A stretch of DNA of 64,000 nucleotides from Daldinia sp. FL1419 (GCA_025201765.1 MU623351.1:248001-312000), one strand, 5' to 3'; numbered from the stretch's first letter, positions 1-12,146 are shown. Translations and numbers: made by a program. Notes: generated by a model from the letters alone, not told the origin.

Positions 1-2
1 GG

Positions 3-2168
3 TCTGAGGTTAATCCATCCCGGGTTGGCCCAACCCCGGTAGTGCCAACTCCAGTAGTGCCAACTCCAGTCAATCCAAACCCAGATAATCTATCTTCGCG
101 CACCATGCCTCCGCGTATAACGCCTTCGCATGCATCGCCTCCTCGAGTCGTTTATCCACCACCCAGGCCTCAGCCTGTTCCTCCGGTTGTATCACCTCCT
201 CGAGTTGACCCTACACCGCCTAGACCTCAGCCCATCCCTCAGGCTGTGTCGCCTCCTCAGGCCGTTCATCTACTACCCAGGGCTCAGCCTGTTCCTCCAG
301 TGCCCAGACCTCAGCCCGTCCCCCCGGCTGTGTCCCCTCCTCGAGTTGACCATACACCGCCTAGACCTCAGCCCATCCCTCCGGCTGTGTCGCCTCCTCA
401 GGCCGTTCATCTACTATCCAGGCCTCAGCCCGTTCCTACTGTTGTGGTGTCTCCTCCGGTTCTTTCTCCAGTGACTAGACCTCAACCTGTTGCTCCGATC
501 GTGGTGCCTCCTCGAGTCTCTTCTCTACCGCCCAGACCTCAACCCGTCCCTCCGGTTGTATCACCTCCTCGGGCTGATCCCACACCACCCAGACCTCAGC
601 CAATCGCCCCGGCTTCACGGCCACAGACAAACCAACCTCCTCGAGTTTGGGATCGACCCCCACGTCCAGTTCCCCCTCGACCCATCCCTCCAGTATCCAA
701 GAGACCTGAGGTTAATACATTTAATCCTCCATATCGCGAGCCTGATCCCATTCCTCAGCCCGTTCATCCTGCCCCACCCCGGCCCGTGCCTCCGCGGCCC
801 GTGCCTCCGGTTGTCCGGCCTCAACCAAGCGAAGATACACCCACTCCACCTCCGGTTGTTCAACCTTCGCCAGATCTAGTCCAACTTAGTACGTCTCCTG
901 TTGTTCGGCCTCCCCGGGCTACGGGTGTCTGGCCTCCGCCAGTAGCAACCCGGCCTACTCCACCAGATCCAGCCGTTCAAACTCCACCGGGACCAGTTGT
1001 TCAACCCCCAGCACCGGTTATGCCCACTCCGCCTCCGCTTATTTGGCCTCCTTCAACTTTAATTGGGCCTACTCGCACAGGTTCAGGTACCTGGCCTCCA
1101 CCACCTATAATCCGACCTGGTCCACCTGTAGTTACTCCGCCAGTTGCTCGGCCTCCCCCAAATCCGGTTATACCTACACCATCTCAGGTTCCTCAGCCTC
1201 AGACAACACTGGTTCGACCTACTCCACCCGCGGTTATTCCACTTCCGCCGGCCCCGGTTGTCCAACATATACCAACTCCTAATCGGCCTACTACGCCTCC
1301 TGCTGTTCAGCCTCCTCGAACTACAGGTGTCTGGCCTCCGCCGGTAACGACTCGACCTACCCCACCAAATCCAGTCGTTCCACTTCCACCAAATCCGGTT
1401 GTCGAACCACCACTAACTCCGGTTCGGCCTAATACGCCTCCAGCCGTTCGTACTAAATCCGGTCCGGTTGAACCTACCCCGGTCCCGGTCCCGGTCAACC
1501 CGTCTCAAGTTGATGCACCTCAGATCAACCCACCTCAAGTTAACTTACGCCACCCTGATCCGGTTGAGACAGATCCCACCAAGCTTAGAAATCCACTCGA
1601 GGGCCATCCTCCGGGTACCCTTCTACTCGACGTGATTCCACAGGGAGCTCTCCTATCAGACTTAGGTGAAGGGCAACAGCCTATTCCAGCTCGGTTCGAG
1701 CCCACTAGGTACCGAGAGCCGCCTTACCCCAGGCCCGCCGCGGATAGCAGCAGGCCTGGGAGGCCACTGGGACCTCACCGTGTTCCGGTATGGGCTGATA
1801 ACGACCCTAGAATGAAGGCGTGGCTGGAGGGCGAGTACAAGAACAATGCACGCCACCCGCTAAACCCTTCCGCATTCCCGGAATACAGAGAGTACGAGGA
1901 CGGTGACCGTCGCGTTCCGGTGTGGGAGCCCCGGGGTGGTAGAGCACACGTCCCCGCACACATGCGAGCAGCGTTTGGACTGGAAACACTAGGGCAGGAG
2001 AACCCGCAACAAGGGGATCTACGGCAAGAAGACGTGCAGCATGCAGATTTGAGGCAAGAAAATTTGAAGAAAGAGGATTCGTCGGGCCAAGAAGATCTAA
2101 GGCGAGCGGAGCCGGAGCAAGAGGGCCCGAAAGAGGGCACGCGAGAGAACCCGGTCGCATTAGATTAA
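3..2168 (+). CDS. Proline-rich repeat protein, 5' end outside the window
   Basis: The frame is open from the left edge, with no stop before TAA at 2166-2168, so at least 722 codons are visible and the true start lies upstream. The first in-frame GTG, at 42, is not a convincing start. Residues up to about 500 are dominated by Pro, Val and Arg in degenerate repeats built on PPRPQPVPP and SPPRVDPTPP units, then looser PPAVRPPP units such as TGVWPPPV (three copies). The last 200 residues are different: charged, with the short motif VPVW appearing twice, and a Glu/Gln/Lys-rich end with QEDLR-like repeats. No signal peptide or membrane segment is visible in this part. Pro-rich sequences of this kind are common in wall proteins and in SH3- or profilin-binding proteins; which applies cannot be told. 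I recognise no catalytic domain. The long open frame in biased sequence supports a real gene. Confidence 0.7.
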   Translation, partial: SEVNPSRVGPTPVVPTPVVPTPVNPNPDNLSSRTMPPRITPSHASPPRVVYPPPRPQPVPPVVSPPRVDPTPPRPQPIPQAVSPPQAVHLLPRAQPVPPVPRPQPVPPAVSPPRVDHTPPRPQPIPPAVSPPQAVHLLSRPQPVPTVVVSPPVLSPVTRPQPVAPIVVPPRVSSLPPRPQPVPPVVSPPRADPTPPRPQPIAPASRPQTNQPPRVWDRPPRPVPPRPIPPVSKRPEVNTFNPPYREPDPIPQPVHPAPPRPVPPRPVPPVVRPQPSEDTPTPPPVVQPSPDLVQLSTSPVVRPPRATGVWPPPVATRPTPPDPAVQTPPGPVVQPPAPVMPTPPPLIWPPSTLIGPTRTGSGTWPPPPIIRPGPPVVTPPVARPPPNPVIPTPSQVPQPQTTLVRPTPPAVIPLPPAPVVQHIPTPNRPTTPPAVQPPRTTGVWPPPVTTRPTPPNPVVPLPPNPVVEPPLTPVRPNTPPAVRTKSGPVEPTPVPVPVNPSQVDAPQINPPQVNLRHPDPVETDPTKLRNPLEGHPPGTLLLDVIPQGALLSDLGEGQQPIPARFEPTRYREPPYPRPAADSSRPGRPLGPHRVPVWADNDPRMKAWLEGEYKNNARHPLNPSAFPEYREYEDGDRRVPVWEPRGGRAHVPAHMRAAFGLETLGQENPQQGDLRQEDVQHADLRQENLKKEDSSGQEDLRRAEPEQEGPKEGTRENPVALD

Positions 2169-2489
2169 ATCTAAATGTCGTGTAAGGGCGTCACTGGGTT
2201 GACGATGTTCCCCCTATAGAGGAAGTATACCTACACTCGCTACTTAGCTTGTGGTAAGAACCTACCTAGTTGAGATACTCATCTTATGAATGGTGAAATC
2301 AGATACTGTGTTCATAGAAAAATAAAAATAAAAAAGCTTTCCCTACTTTTTCTCCCTTCAAAGTTCATTTTATACTTGTATCCCCTACAATGGATGTATC
2401 CTATAAAAGGAAGGAAATAAATGAAATTAAGCTCTAATTTATAAGTATGCTTAAATGCCCAAGTGCGCTAGGTTAGAACCTTAAGTACC
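2169..2489. other. Intergenic, nothing recognised
   Basis: Short AT-rich spacer between the proline-rich gene and the dehydrogenase pseudogene. An A-rich run lies near 2320-2336. No coding signal is seen. Confidence 0.6.
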
Positions 2490-3122
2490 ATGTCAAATCT
2501 CTGGAATTATCTTACTATAGTCTGGTACCAACAATATACTTTTAAAGCGCAGCCACTTCCCGACGATATTCGACTTGATGGACTTACAGCTGTTGTAACG
2601 GGAGCTAATGTTGGCCTAGGCTTTGAAGCCACCAAGGAACTCGTGTCTCACGGGTTATCAAGGCTGATCCTAGCCGTGCGCGACCTATCCAAAGGAGAGG
2701 CAACAAAAATTGACATTTCTCGGGATGCACCTGGATGTGAGATCCTAATATGGCATCTGGACGAGGAGTCTTGGGAAGGCATGGTAGCATTCGCTAAGCG
2801 CGCGAACATGGAGCTGGACCGCCTTGATATCGTACTGCTGAATGTAGAACTGAAGCGGCTTGAATTTACTCGTTCGCCCACGGGTCACAACCGTTATAAC
2901 CTTTCGAAGCTTCTAAACATACTTTGGACACGTGCCCTAGCCCCCGCCTCGACTCTACTGACATGATCCTCAACACCCCCAACCCTGGGTACTGCAAGAG
3001 TGCATTGCACCGCGTAGATATAAACGTAGAGTGGATGTCTAATTATCTAGTATGGACCAGCGCTGAAGGCGGTTGGCACCTGGCGGATGCTGTTGTTAGG
3101 CATCCAGATAGTCATAGTGAAT
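2490..3122 (+). pseudogene. Short-chain dehydrogenase/reductase (retinol-dehydrogenase-like), broken
   Basis: The first 158 codons begin like a classical SDR. The nucleotide-binding TGANVGLG motif is at about residues 37-44, followed by a Rossmann strand pattern and an ELSPTGH-like segment (here TRSPTGHN). The reading then jumps straight to RYNLSKLLN, which carries the catalytic YxxxK pair. The 60-100 residues that normally separate these parts, including the NAG-type segment and the catalytic Ser, are missing. After the YxxxK region the frame stops at 2964-2966, while the family continuation (NTPNPGYCKSAL, then a TSAEGG and PDSHSE tail) is readable one frame over, to about 3122. An internal deletion plus a frameshift make this a pseudogene. 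An intron cannot account for the missing middle, because the sequence is absent. The intact family reduces or oxidises small alcohols and ketones with NAD(P)H. Confidence 0.8.
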
Positions 3123-5499
3123 AGGTATCTAGGTAAGCAAAGGATTAGACCGTCAGTAAACCCGATTATTCCGCAACATTAGACATATTTCTGACAGGCA
3201 GGATCTTCTAGCGTTCCACATCTCATGTCGTTAGACAAGGGCAAGGAAGTCCAAAAGAGGTTATGAGATGAAACGATATCCCTATTCCAAGTAGAATGTC
3301 CAGGCGCTAATATTGAAGAATTTGCGAGGGGTGGATAGGGGTTGGCTGAGGGGTTAACGGATTATGAGCTATTATTGATAGACATAAATTTGTTAATGAA
3401 TGGTAAGCAAATATTTGTCTTTAGGTACTGTATTAAGGATATCGGAGCTCGCAAGGTGACGAAAAGTGAAGGTGAAAAAAAAAAAAAGATCTTAGTTAAT
3501 ATCAAGACTTTTGGCTTTCGACTCGTAAACCAACAAACCCAGGTATTCTTAGGAATCCGTCTAGCGACGAGAAGAGACCTGCAACAATAACAGGTCGCAA
3601 TTAGGACTTTTAGCCTCTTCCTGAGTCTGACTCACTCCGCAGGCATGTCCATGCGAAGACTTGCGCCAAGTAGATAATAAACATGTCGTAAAATGGCTGA
3701 GGCATGATGTGACTGTATTAACTTTTAGAGAGGGGTGTTTATTACTGACTAGGGGTAGGGATGCGGGAAAAAAAAAGAAAAAGAAAAAGGACGTCAACAA
3801 CAGTCTAATAAAGTAATTAGTATGATATCGGTAATTGATCGACTTCGAATGACCTATTGAAGATAGGTAGTCCATGAGTTGAGATAGACCGTGCTCTAAC
3901 GCGCGAAAAGGGCGGGGAAGGGATAATGGAGCGATTCTGAGTGATCTGTGTAGCAAACCATCTTGCTAACAAGTTCTGTTTGTTCTCGGAACAAGTGTTG
4001 TAGATTGATCCTAAAATAAGAATGATGGATTAAATGGTAGAGGTTGATATCAGACAGATAAATAAATTCAATCAGGAAAAAGTTGAAATTGGCTGAATTT
4101 CTTGTCGTTTTATTTGTGGTATGTCTCTACATCCATCGTACCAAGCAGATTAGATTTTCAGGCGCGCGGCAGCGGTCATGCACCAGTGAAACGATCAAAC
4201 GTGGTCATAGTCGAGTCGGAGGACCCAGGTAGAAGTGGAATAAGATATGTAGGAGGGAAGGATATAAGGTATATATTCGTCTGATCGGATATATACTGCT
4301 CTAGTATATACCTACGCTCTTAACTTGATTTAGTAAAATCGGATGCTATCAATCGTATGAGCTTGTGAAATGCGCGAAATGGGCGAAACATGAGAATAAA
4401 AGTCAAAGTGCGTTCGCTAACTATAGAAATTAGTTGGAGAGGGGAAAAAAACCCCCAAATAGAAAGAAATGATAAACAAATGGAAAACAGGGAATATGGT
4501 TTTATATATGTACTTTTAAACCAACAAAAGCTTAAAAAATCAATCGAGTTGGGGAGTGCAAGACGAGGGCAAGAAGGAGGGCGACAAAGGGAAGGACCTC
4601 GAACGAAAAAGGGTCCGTGGTTTCCAAGTTGTGGTTTTCCAAGCAATCACCGGACATTAGGTAGGCACCTAGGTAGGACATTGGTCATTGAACACTGTAC
4701 CCTATTATTGTGCTATCAAACACTCATGCGCCCCAACCCTTTTTTTAATCCAATCTTCTTCCCATCTTTTTTTTCCCTCTTCCTTACCCCCCCTTCCATC
4801 ACATCGGACCAATTCTAGACCTGATTAGCCGGGTCTGTTTATGCGACATGCTGTCACTTTGATTTTAATTACTATTATTACCTATTACCTTGCTCAAGGT
4901 ATTATTCGATGTATTTATTCGGCTAGATTGGGTGGTGTTGCGAAGGAGGAGCTATCAAAATCTATCGAATCAATGATTAGAAAATCAATGACCGGGAATC
5001 AGTGACTTGTTCGCGGCAAGAACAACAACACTTGCTGCTGCACACTGGGCACTGGGCACTTTCCCATGTAGGTACCTGCCCTAATCACCACCTTGCTGCC
5101 CTTTTGGCCCTTCTGCCTCTTGTCGCTCTTAATCTTCCCTCACCCTCCCCATCGGTTCTGATTTTCTTCCCCTTCTTCTTTCACAATTTTTATTTGTTTC
5201 TCTACTCTTCAGATCAATTCTGTATCTGTCCGAAAATCCTATTAGCCATTTAATAATTCAACCTGGTAATTTATTTTATTAATTTTCGCGTTCGCATCCA
5301 CTCACCGCCTAGGTCCTTGTAAGCTGCCCAACCCAAATCTTTCCTCTCCATGCCCATCTCTCTGTTCCCGGTCGCATTGCATTTCTCATCTGCACTTTTT
5401 GTCGCTCTACTTATCCTTCAACTTCACTCGGCACGCTACGTGGTACGCTAACATTTCATGTAGAATTTATTAAATTTTTCTCTGAATTAAATAGTCAAG
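3123..5499. other. Gene-poor intergenic region with purine and pyrimidine tracts
   Basis: No convincing gene is seen in 2.4 kb. A purine tract (A/G only) lies at about 3763-3789 and T/C-rich runs at about 4737-4800. From about 5100 to 5260 the sequence is pyrimidine-rich with CTCTTCAG-like ends, as is common in promoters and 5' leaders of well-expressed fungal genes, so this part probably serves the gene starting at 5500. The frames open in this region have no family features and unusual composition. Confidence 0.5.
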
Positions 5500-6026
5500 A
5501 TGCCTCGTGAAGGAACGCGATCTGCTACTGGCAACTCAAAGCCACGCGTCTTCCAGACTGTCGACACGGCACCCGCTATTAAGCGCACCACCAAGCCTAG
5601 GGTGAAGAAGTCTCCTACCACTATCACCAAGCCCGCACCTAAAGTGAAGGCTGCAAAGCCGACTGGTGTGACCAAGAAGAAGTCGGCGGCGCCGAAGAAG
5701 GATGGTGTCGCTACCAAGGTAATTATTATTCTGTATTAATCGCAAATTCCTATTCTATGGCGCCGTTTTACTCTTAACTGCGGAGCTTTGGATGAGCTAA
5801 TTTTCTCCTCGGGTCTTCCTGCCATAATTCTTCCTTGCTGTGTAGCACCTATTTTCTAACATTGATTATAGGTAAAAGCTGCCGTGAAGAAGGCAGAAGA
5901 AAAAGTAGAGAAATCGGAAGAGAAAGTAAAGAAGGTGACTATGCCCTAAGTTAATAACACACCAACGAGTATCTTTGCTAATTACTTTCGCAGGCCGTGG
6001 CTAAGCCTAAGACAGCAGCTAAATAG
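5500..6026 (+). CDS. Small Lys/Ala/Pro-rich basic protein, histone H1-tail-like
   Basis: Three exons are read: 5500-5718, 5872-5934 and 5994-6026, giving about 104 residues. Intron 1 has GTAATT...TTCTAACATTGATTATAG with a perfect CTAAC branch; intron 2 has GTGACT...CTTTCGCAG; both fall between codons. The product has a Lys/Thr/Pro-rich middle with PKVKAAKP and KKKSAAPKK stretches, then a KKAEEKVEKSEEKVKK helix-like segment and a KPKTAAK end. This composition resembles linker-histone tails or other nucleic-acid-binding basic proteins, but no globular winged-helix domain is present, so it is not a full histone H1. The pyrimidine-rich upstream region suggests strong expression (inference). The function is unknown; nuclear or chromatin association is a guess from charge alone. 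Confidence 0.7.
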
Positions 6027-7757
6027 ATTAGATCTGTTTACTCCTATCATCTCAGACTATCAATTTCAGTCTATGAACAGCTCAGATCATAGACTCGATA
6101 GTATGCGGCAATCATCCCGAGTTCCATCGCCCACTAGCTTCTAGCTTGATGCACTTGGTTTAATATGCCTGTAGGAGACACGAATCCGCTATATGCCCAT
6201 GTGTTATGGCATTAAGCCACAGTGCAATTACTGTGCTGCCTCAATATCCCTGAATCGTTGGTATTCCTGGTAGCTCAGTTTGTACCTCTATCAGATGTTT
6301 CCCTTTTCTGTTCCGTCAATGGTCTATTCCTTGAAATGAGTCACCTTCAATGTAATCACGGCCAAGTGGATTGTCAAGACCGGTTTCCTTAGGTTATGGA
6401 GTCAGAGGCTGGTAGTCAAACATCGACACAATATATGGTGGAATATGCAAGCTTTATGCGATGAGGTGGACAATGGGCTTTCCATGTTGGCGTACTTCGG
6501 GCGTCCCGGCTCTAGGACAAGTGCTCGGTGTGTGGTATACAGAATTGGAATGGACGTAGTGGAAATCATATATTGCTGTGTCCTAGTAGGATCCCATCTG
6601 GTTCCTGGCATCTAATCAATTCAGTTCGGTTTATTCAGGACACCCTCAAATATAAGTCAATACATAACACCAGTATAATGCGTTGCAAGTCTTAAGAAGG
6701 TGGTTTTAAATTCTCAACATATCCAAGTGTGAAGATTAACCACGGCAATAGTATTTCTATCATAAGATAGCGTATATCAATGACCTAATGTAAAGTTAGG
6801 CCGGCTATATCATGCCTCCTTTAATGACCTTGCCTTCTCCTTGATCTATCATGAATTTGTCATATTACCTTATAAGTCTCTTCAAATGTATATATATATA
6901 AGGATTCTCCCCACTAAACCGCAGATTAATAGTTCAACGTGAGCTTTAGTGACATAAATGGAGGCGTACTTATTTTAAGTTTGGTGAGTGTGTCACCCTG
7001 TCGCTAGCTCTACAACGTGAATAGGGGGGAAAGGGGCTAAGACAGCATTAGTAATCACATCCACCAACGGACTATTATCTTGGCTTACGGTGTCTACCTA
7101 AGTACCTAAGCGTAATGCCTCTCAGCGTTGGCTTATTATGACCACCTTCTGCGTTAGTCCCGTGTCATCAGTGATTCAAGAATAATACAAACAGTCCCGA
7201 GATCATGTATGAAGCCAATAATTTATAGCAATGAATATCGTCATCTCGTACGAACAGTAGTCATTAGGTATTTACTTCCTATCTCTGTATTCTCACGTGT
7301 CATTAAAACCGAACGCTTACCCTGAATGCAGTACACAGCATCTCTCTAGCCCTTTGGATTCGAGAGACAATCCAGTTCCGCACCCCCTAGTGCGTTCCTC
7401 ATGCAACCGGACGGTATTATCTCCATCAAAACGTTTCATACGTTTTTCTCATGGGGAATCCAGTAGATCTGGTATTAACGCCCATGCTAAGCAATCCAAA
7501 ATATCAATTACCGTAGTCGGTCAACCACGATTGTTTGCATCTTCGCAATTCCGAGTTATATATGTGACCGAGGAGCCGACATAAGCCAATGTCCTGACTC
7601 CAAGCCTTATTAACCAATAGCTGTAACCTTAGGTATGTACCTGATCCGATTTGTTTCGATACACTCTGCGGTGCAACGATAGCTGGTGAAACTCCAAAGA
7701 AAGCGCCTTGCTCTCACCAAGGATAACTTTCGATGACTTGCCTGTGTGCTGGGAGAT
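6027..7757. other. Intergenic between two convergent genes, no gene seen
   Basis: 1.7 kb between the 3' ends of the small basic protein gene and the GT69 gene. A short TA repeat lies at about 6888-6900. Open frames here are short and carry no family features. Confidence 0.5.
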
Positions 7758-9543
7758 TTAAGGGGATTCGAGTTGCTGCTTCTTGCGAGCTTTCTCGGCC
7801 TCCTCTCTAACTCTCCAACTCACCATGGGGTCCCACTTCTCACCCGACCGTTGCACCTCTCCGTGCTATGTGGGGAAGTGCATTACCTGGCCAGCAGGGA
7901 TCTTGATATTCTCCCAGTTCTTGTCTCCGTCACGCTCATCTAGACTTCAGGTTAATAACTCTTATACTAGAGGCCACTTAAAAGTACTTACCAAGTTTTA
8001 TGGCTTGCATTTCTCTCACGCCGCAGAACATCCCATTCCGACCCTCCCGTTGAACCAATTGCCAATGGCCGGTATTGCCTTCCCCAACCCAGATCTCCTC
8101 TGTAAAAATATCGCCTTCTTGGACTGTGCGATGTGGGTTCCGCGCTGGTAGAGACAAGATGCGCGACGATAAGGTATGTGGAATGCTAAATAGCCGTTCG
8201 AACCTTCGAACCAAAGGTAGCCAGGAGAGAGTGTTGACCGTATATGCGACTCGAACGTAAGGATTCATAAAGACCCCTAATTCTTGTTCCCCAGCTTTTT
8301 TTGCTACCCGCGACACGTCGGCATGGAACAAGCAACATTCGCAAGCATCAAAGAAGAGCTCGGGTTCGTAGCGAAACCGAACCGGCGCTGTTACGTTATG
8401 CGGTTTCGCGGGATCAATAACATAGCTACTAATATCCTGGAAGTGAGAATGAGGTAAGGTTTCATTCATATTCTGTACATATTTCGCCTGCATTGCTACC
8501 ATTCCACTCCAACAAGCTTGCACCGGAACGGCGTCCTCTTGGTTTAGTATGGCTTTCCTCGATACACCTTGGCCGGCGTTGAGGAAAACCGGGAAAAAGG
8601 GCAGTCCGGCGGAGTACCCTTCATAATCACGAGTGACGTAAAGATCGTAGAATTTCAAAGGAGTCCAGAAGTCAAGGGCACACGCCGATAAATAATGCGC
8701 TCGTCCATCAGAATCGACGTTAGTGCTAAATAGAAGGTGTACTGCTTCCATCGCATGAAATGCGACATCATTCAAGAAAAGAATCTTATCATATTGAATC
8801 GTCCCAATACTGGGATCATATCTGTCGAGTGGCCGTAAAGCTCGATTCCGCATTTCGGATAGGTAAGCTAGACGCTTCACTCGCTTGGTCTCATCAGGTA
8901 GCGTAACGGTTGGGAAGTCTGTTAACGGTACATGGGGATCGTTAACGATATAATTCTTGCACCTAAGCTGCCGTCTTAGGCTTTCAAGCGCCGCCGCACC
9001 TTCCGGACCGCTGTCATTCTCGTAAATGCTCAGGAAAACATTGTTGTCTCCGAGCAGATGTATTAATTCCAATAGACTCTCCCCCCAGAAGCCATTGGCT
9101 AGGTGACCCTCTTTATCGTATAGGGAAACGGAGATAAAAATCTTCTCATTATTGACATTAGCACACCCCGCCTCTCGGATAGGTTTTTGGCATCGAGCTT
9201 CAAGGTCTCTGTAGTGCTGAGGAAGCCGCGTGTAGGATGGAGCGAGAATAGGGGTTCCTATTAAAAGTATACATATAATTATAACGATGTACTTGAGAAA
9301 TACGAGAGCTAAACTCGCAGGGCCTCTCCGCAACTTTCGTCGAAGGCCCCTCGGTCGAGCCAGACACCACGAGAAAAGTCTTTTATCCCATCTCTGATCG
9401 GACCCAACTAGATCCTCCGACGAGGCCTCTAAATCCTTTCGCGCATCGTTTCCGAGAAGAGAGGAAGAGGCGGACGACGAGGCTTGAGCCTCATCGTCTT
9501 CTAGAAGGCCGATTCTTTTTTCTGATGATACGGAGCTAGGCAT
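7758..9543 (-). CDS. GT69 (CAP59/CMT1-type) alpha-mannosyltransferase, type II membrane protein
   Basis: Exon 1 runs from 9543 down to 7992 (517 codons). It has a cytoplasmic Ser/Glu-rich N-terminus, one membrane segment at about residues 78-100, and a luminal domain of the Cryptococcus CAP59/CMT1 family: ISVSLYDKEGHLANGFWGE, a YENDSGPEG motif, the conserved FLNDVAF and the SACALDFW segment. Such proteins are Golgi mannosyltransferases acting on glycans or capsule/wall polysaccharide. The exon ends at a GTAAGT donor whose read-through would stop after four codons, so the gene continues. The likely next exon is 7939-7887 (reading DERDGDKNWENIKIPAGQ) and a probable last exon is 7838-7758 (ending QQLESP). 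The final acceptor is weak; an alternative is read-through to the stop at 7866-7868. Length is about 560 residues. The main exon is secure and the last two small exons are inferred. Confidence 0.88.
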
Positions 9544-12146
9544 TGATGGGGTGGCGCATCAACGCTAACTGACGACAATATATAGGCCGACTATAAGTCA
9601 AGCCGAGTGCGCGTAGCACAACGAAGGCTACGGTTTTTATGCCAGCTTTGCCGGTGAGTTATTAACACCCCGCCAGCTATATTCAAATGCAATAGGTTCC
9701 GGGAAAGCGACAAGCCGAAGATCACCTCTCTTTAACAATCTTGCGGGGAAGCTAAGAACCATACTATTGCGCCTCCATGAAGCGGTCCGTGATTATAGAC
9801 CGCACTAACGAAATGAACAGGATCCTCTTTTCCTCGTATACGATCCGGATAGCCTCGAAAACCGACTAGCTGTAAATATGATGAATAAAATATAAGGCGG
9901 AGTAACTCGTACGAAACGGCAAAGGTCGAAACGAAACGAACGCGATCGGAGGACTAAATCTCTATTTGGCAAAGTCTGCAGAAAGCGCGTATGACTTCTA
10001 GAACAATTGCATTAATCCCAAATGTTTGCAGTCAGTCGAAGTTACGCGATTAAGAAGAAGTAAATGAGGTATAAAAAATAGCAAGAATATGCTGTGCGGT
10101 TGGGCACTACGGGTTACAAGTGCGGGTGCGAGCGTAGGAGTTTTGTTACTTTTTGGAATTTAAGGAGTTTAGGGGCGGAGTTGGACAGGCAGACACATTA
10201 ATGGAAGAGATGTAGGTTGTCTGGTCTTGTACACTTCTAAGCCAGGTACTTACCCGTACTCGCTGGGCATGCAGCCATGGCACTGGAAAAGTCACTACCT
10301 GCCTATACGTTAGGTACCTAACACAGTAATGAAGAACAGCTGCGCCGCATTACGTAGTGGAGCAGAGGCTTTGCAGGCCCTTGGCGAGCAAGGCAAATAC
10401 TGCCAATTTAGACTTAGCTGAAGCGTCGTTTACACCATAAGCTGCATGAAAAGCCTATGCCGAATACCGCGTAAGTTTTGATAAGATCTAATCGGTGGAT
10501 TACCGAGTTGTGTAGGTGACGTACGGATCCGGGTATAACTCTTAGAGGCTAATGATTTGAACGCAAATAGATGCCTAGGTTAGGTTAAACTCAAGTATGT
10601 AAGTCTCACTCGCTGTTTTACAAAATTATCAAATTCGATTCAATAATTCCATATTGACTTTTAATACGCGTATCTTAGTGTATACCCAAGTGATTATGAG
10701 TTGGGTATGAATATAGACGTATATAAGTGGTATAGATTGATAGACGACCGGTAGTAGTCGAATTTCTTGGTTATCGGCATTTGGAATTTGGAGGGTGTAG
10801 CTACTGACCACTAATACGCCGTAATATAGGAGCATGAGCTCAAAGAGAAGTACCTATTACCTACCGAGCATTTACGTTAAGCTTGGAATATTTTCATTGG
10901 TTCGGAATTCGATGACCTATTTAAGCCTGGTACTGCAAATCTGCAACACGGTACACGAATTCGCGACCCCTATTCCTGAATTATTGTATCCCACCAAAAC
11001 AAGGAAATATTCATGTCATCGTCGCACGCCATGCCTGATGTCTTAGAATCAATAATCTATTATGCCCAAGCTTATTAACAGTTAGACTGCTTAATTGTCA
11101 AAGAGAACCCTATGTCTGTTCTTATTCCAAATAATATCGTATTTTTTTCGTATGCGCATTTAGATGCCCCTGATAAAGTACAAATGCGGAAGAAGGATTT
11201 CAATAAATGCTGCGCTGAGCCCGTTCTCCTAACACAGCCACAATGAAACCTAGAAAGCATCGAGTTAACAGCACGCGGCTCGCATCGCGAAGCCAAATCA
11301 TTTAACCAATCGCATAATCTCGCTATAATAGGCTGAGAATGTCGTATCGAGTTTACGCAAATTTCGCAATTCGCCGTGCCCTCAATAATTTTTTAAGAAT
11401 TTATACGCAAAGGCATTCAATCGATAATAGCCCGACGGACGGATCGGAACGAATACCTACATATAGCGGGTTGAGAATTTAACAACGATGTACTTTGGAT
11501 GATGAGATAGTCAAAAATCCGCGGCAGCTAAATATAGAAGTCTCGCGAATATAGAATTGACCCCACATAGACATATGTATACTTTAAGCACGTACCCTAC
11601 ACAGTAAAGCACTACATGTAAACCGGGGAAGAGACTTTAAGTTCACGCGCCAAAGTTATTCCAATTCTTTAGTAACTATGCAACATTAACTTAGCTCACC
11701 AATCAGTAGGAAGGATAAAGAATGAAGAATCTATTTCGAACTTCAGACTATCATTGGCCGGGGCTGGTTCAGCACTTTAAAGACAGGCATGGACCACCTA
11801 TTAACCCGAATAATCGAAAACCAGTTTTACGCGGATATCCTAAACGATGAGTTCGCCAATGACAATTGAAATCTAGTATGTGCTTATCCAGAAGCCGGCT
11901 GAAAATTCGAGGTTCGCATGAGTGACGGGCGTTTTGGTTTGTCGTTTGGTGAGATAAAATTGGGGATCTTCAGCCGAAAAGGGTATTGCGTTTACCAAAT
12001 CAAGCATCTTGAAGCGATACTCTCCTAATATGCTTGAACGTGACTCTGATTCAGCCATGCTATACACGAAAGGCTGGCCAAACTCTCTAAACCGCGCTTT
12101 GTTTCCATTTTAGTAAACCATCTCGACACCGATCGACCCCTCAAAG
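9544..12146. other. Divergent intergenic region, 2.6 kb, no gene seen
   Basis: This lies between the start of the GT69 gene (minus) and the start of a Zn2Cys6 regulator (plus), so it should contain both promoters. It is AT-rich, with scattered TAGGTACC words (for example near 10310). No reading frame longer than about 70 codons has any recognisable feature. Confidence 0.5.

Noticed and set aside
130..2160. Several frames of 60-130 codons on both strands inside the proline-rich gene
   Set aside because: They are shadows of a low-complexity repeat read in other frames (Leu/Arg- or Ser-rich nonsense).
3342..4818. Frames at 3342, 3561 (minus), 4320 (minus) and 4390
   Set aside because: Driven by homopurine and homopyrimidine runs; no motif, no convincing splice partners.
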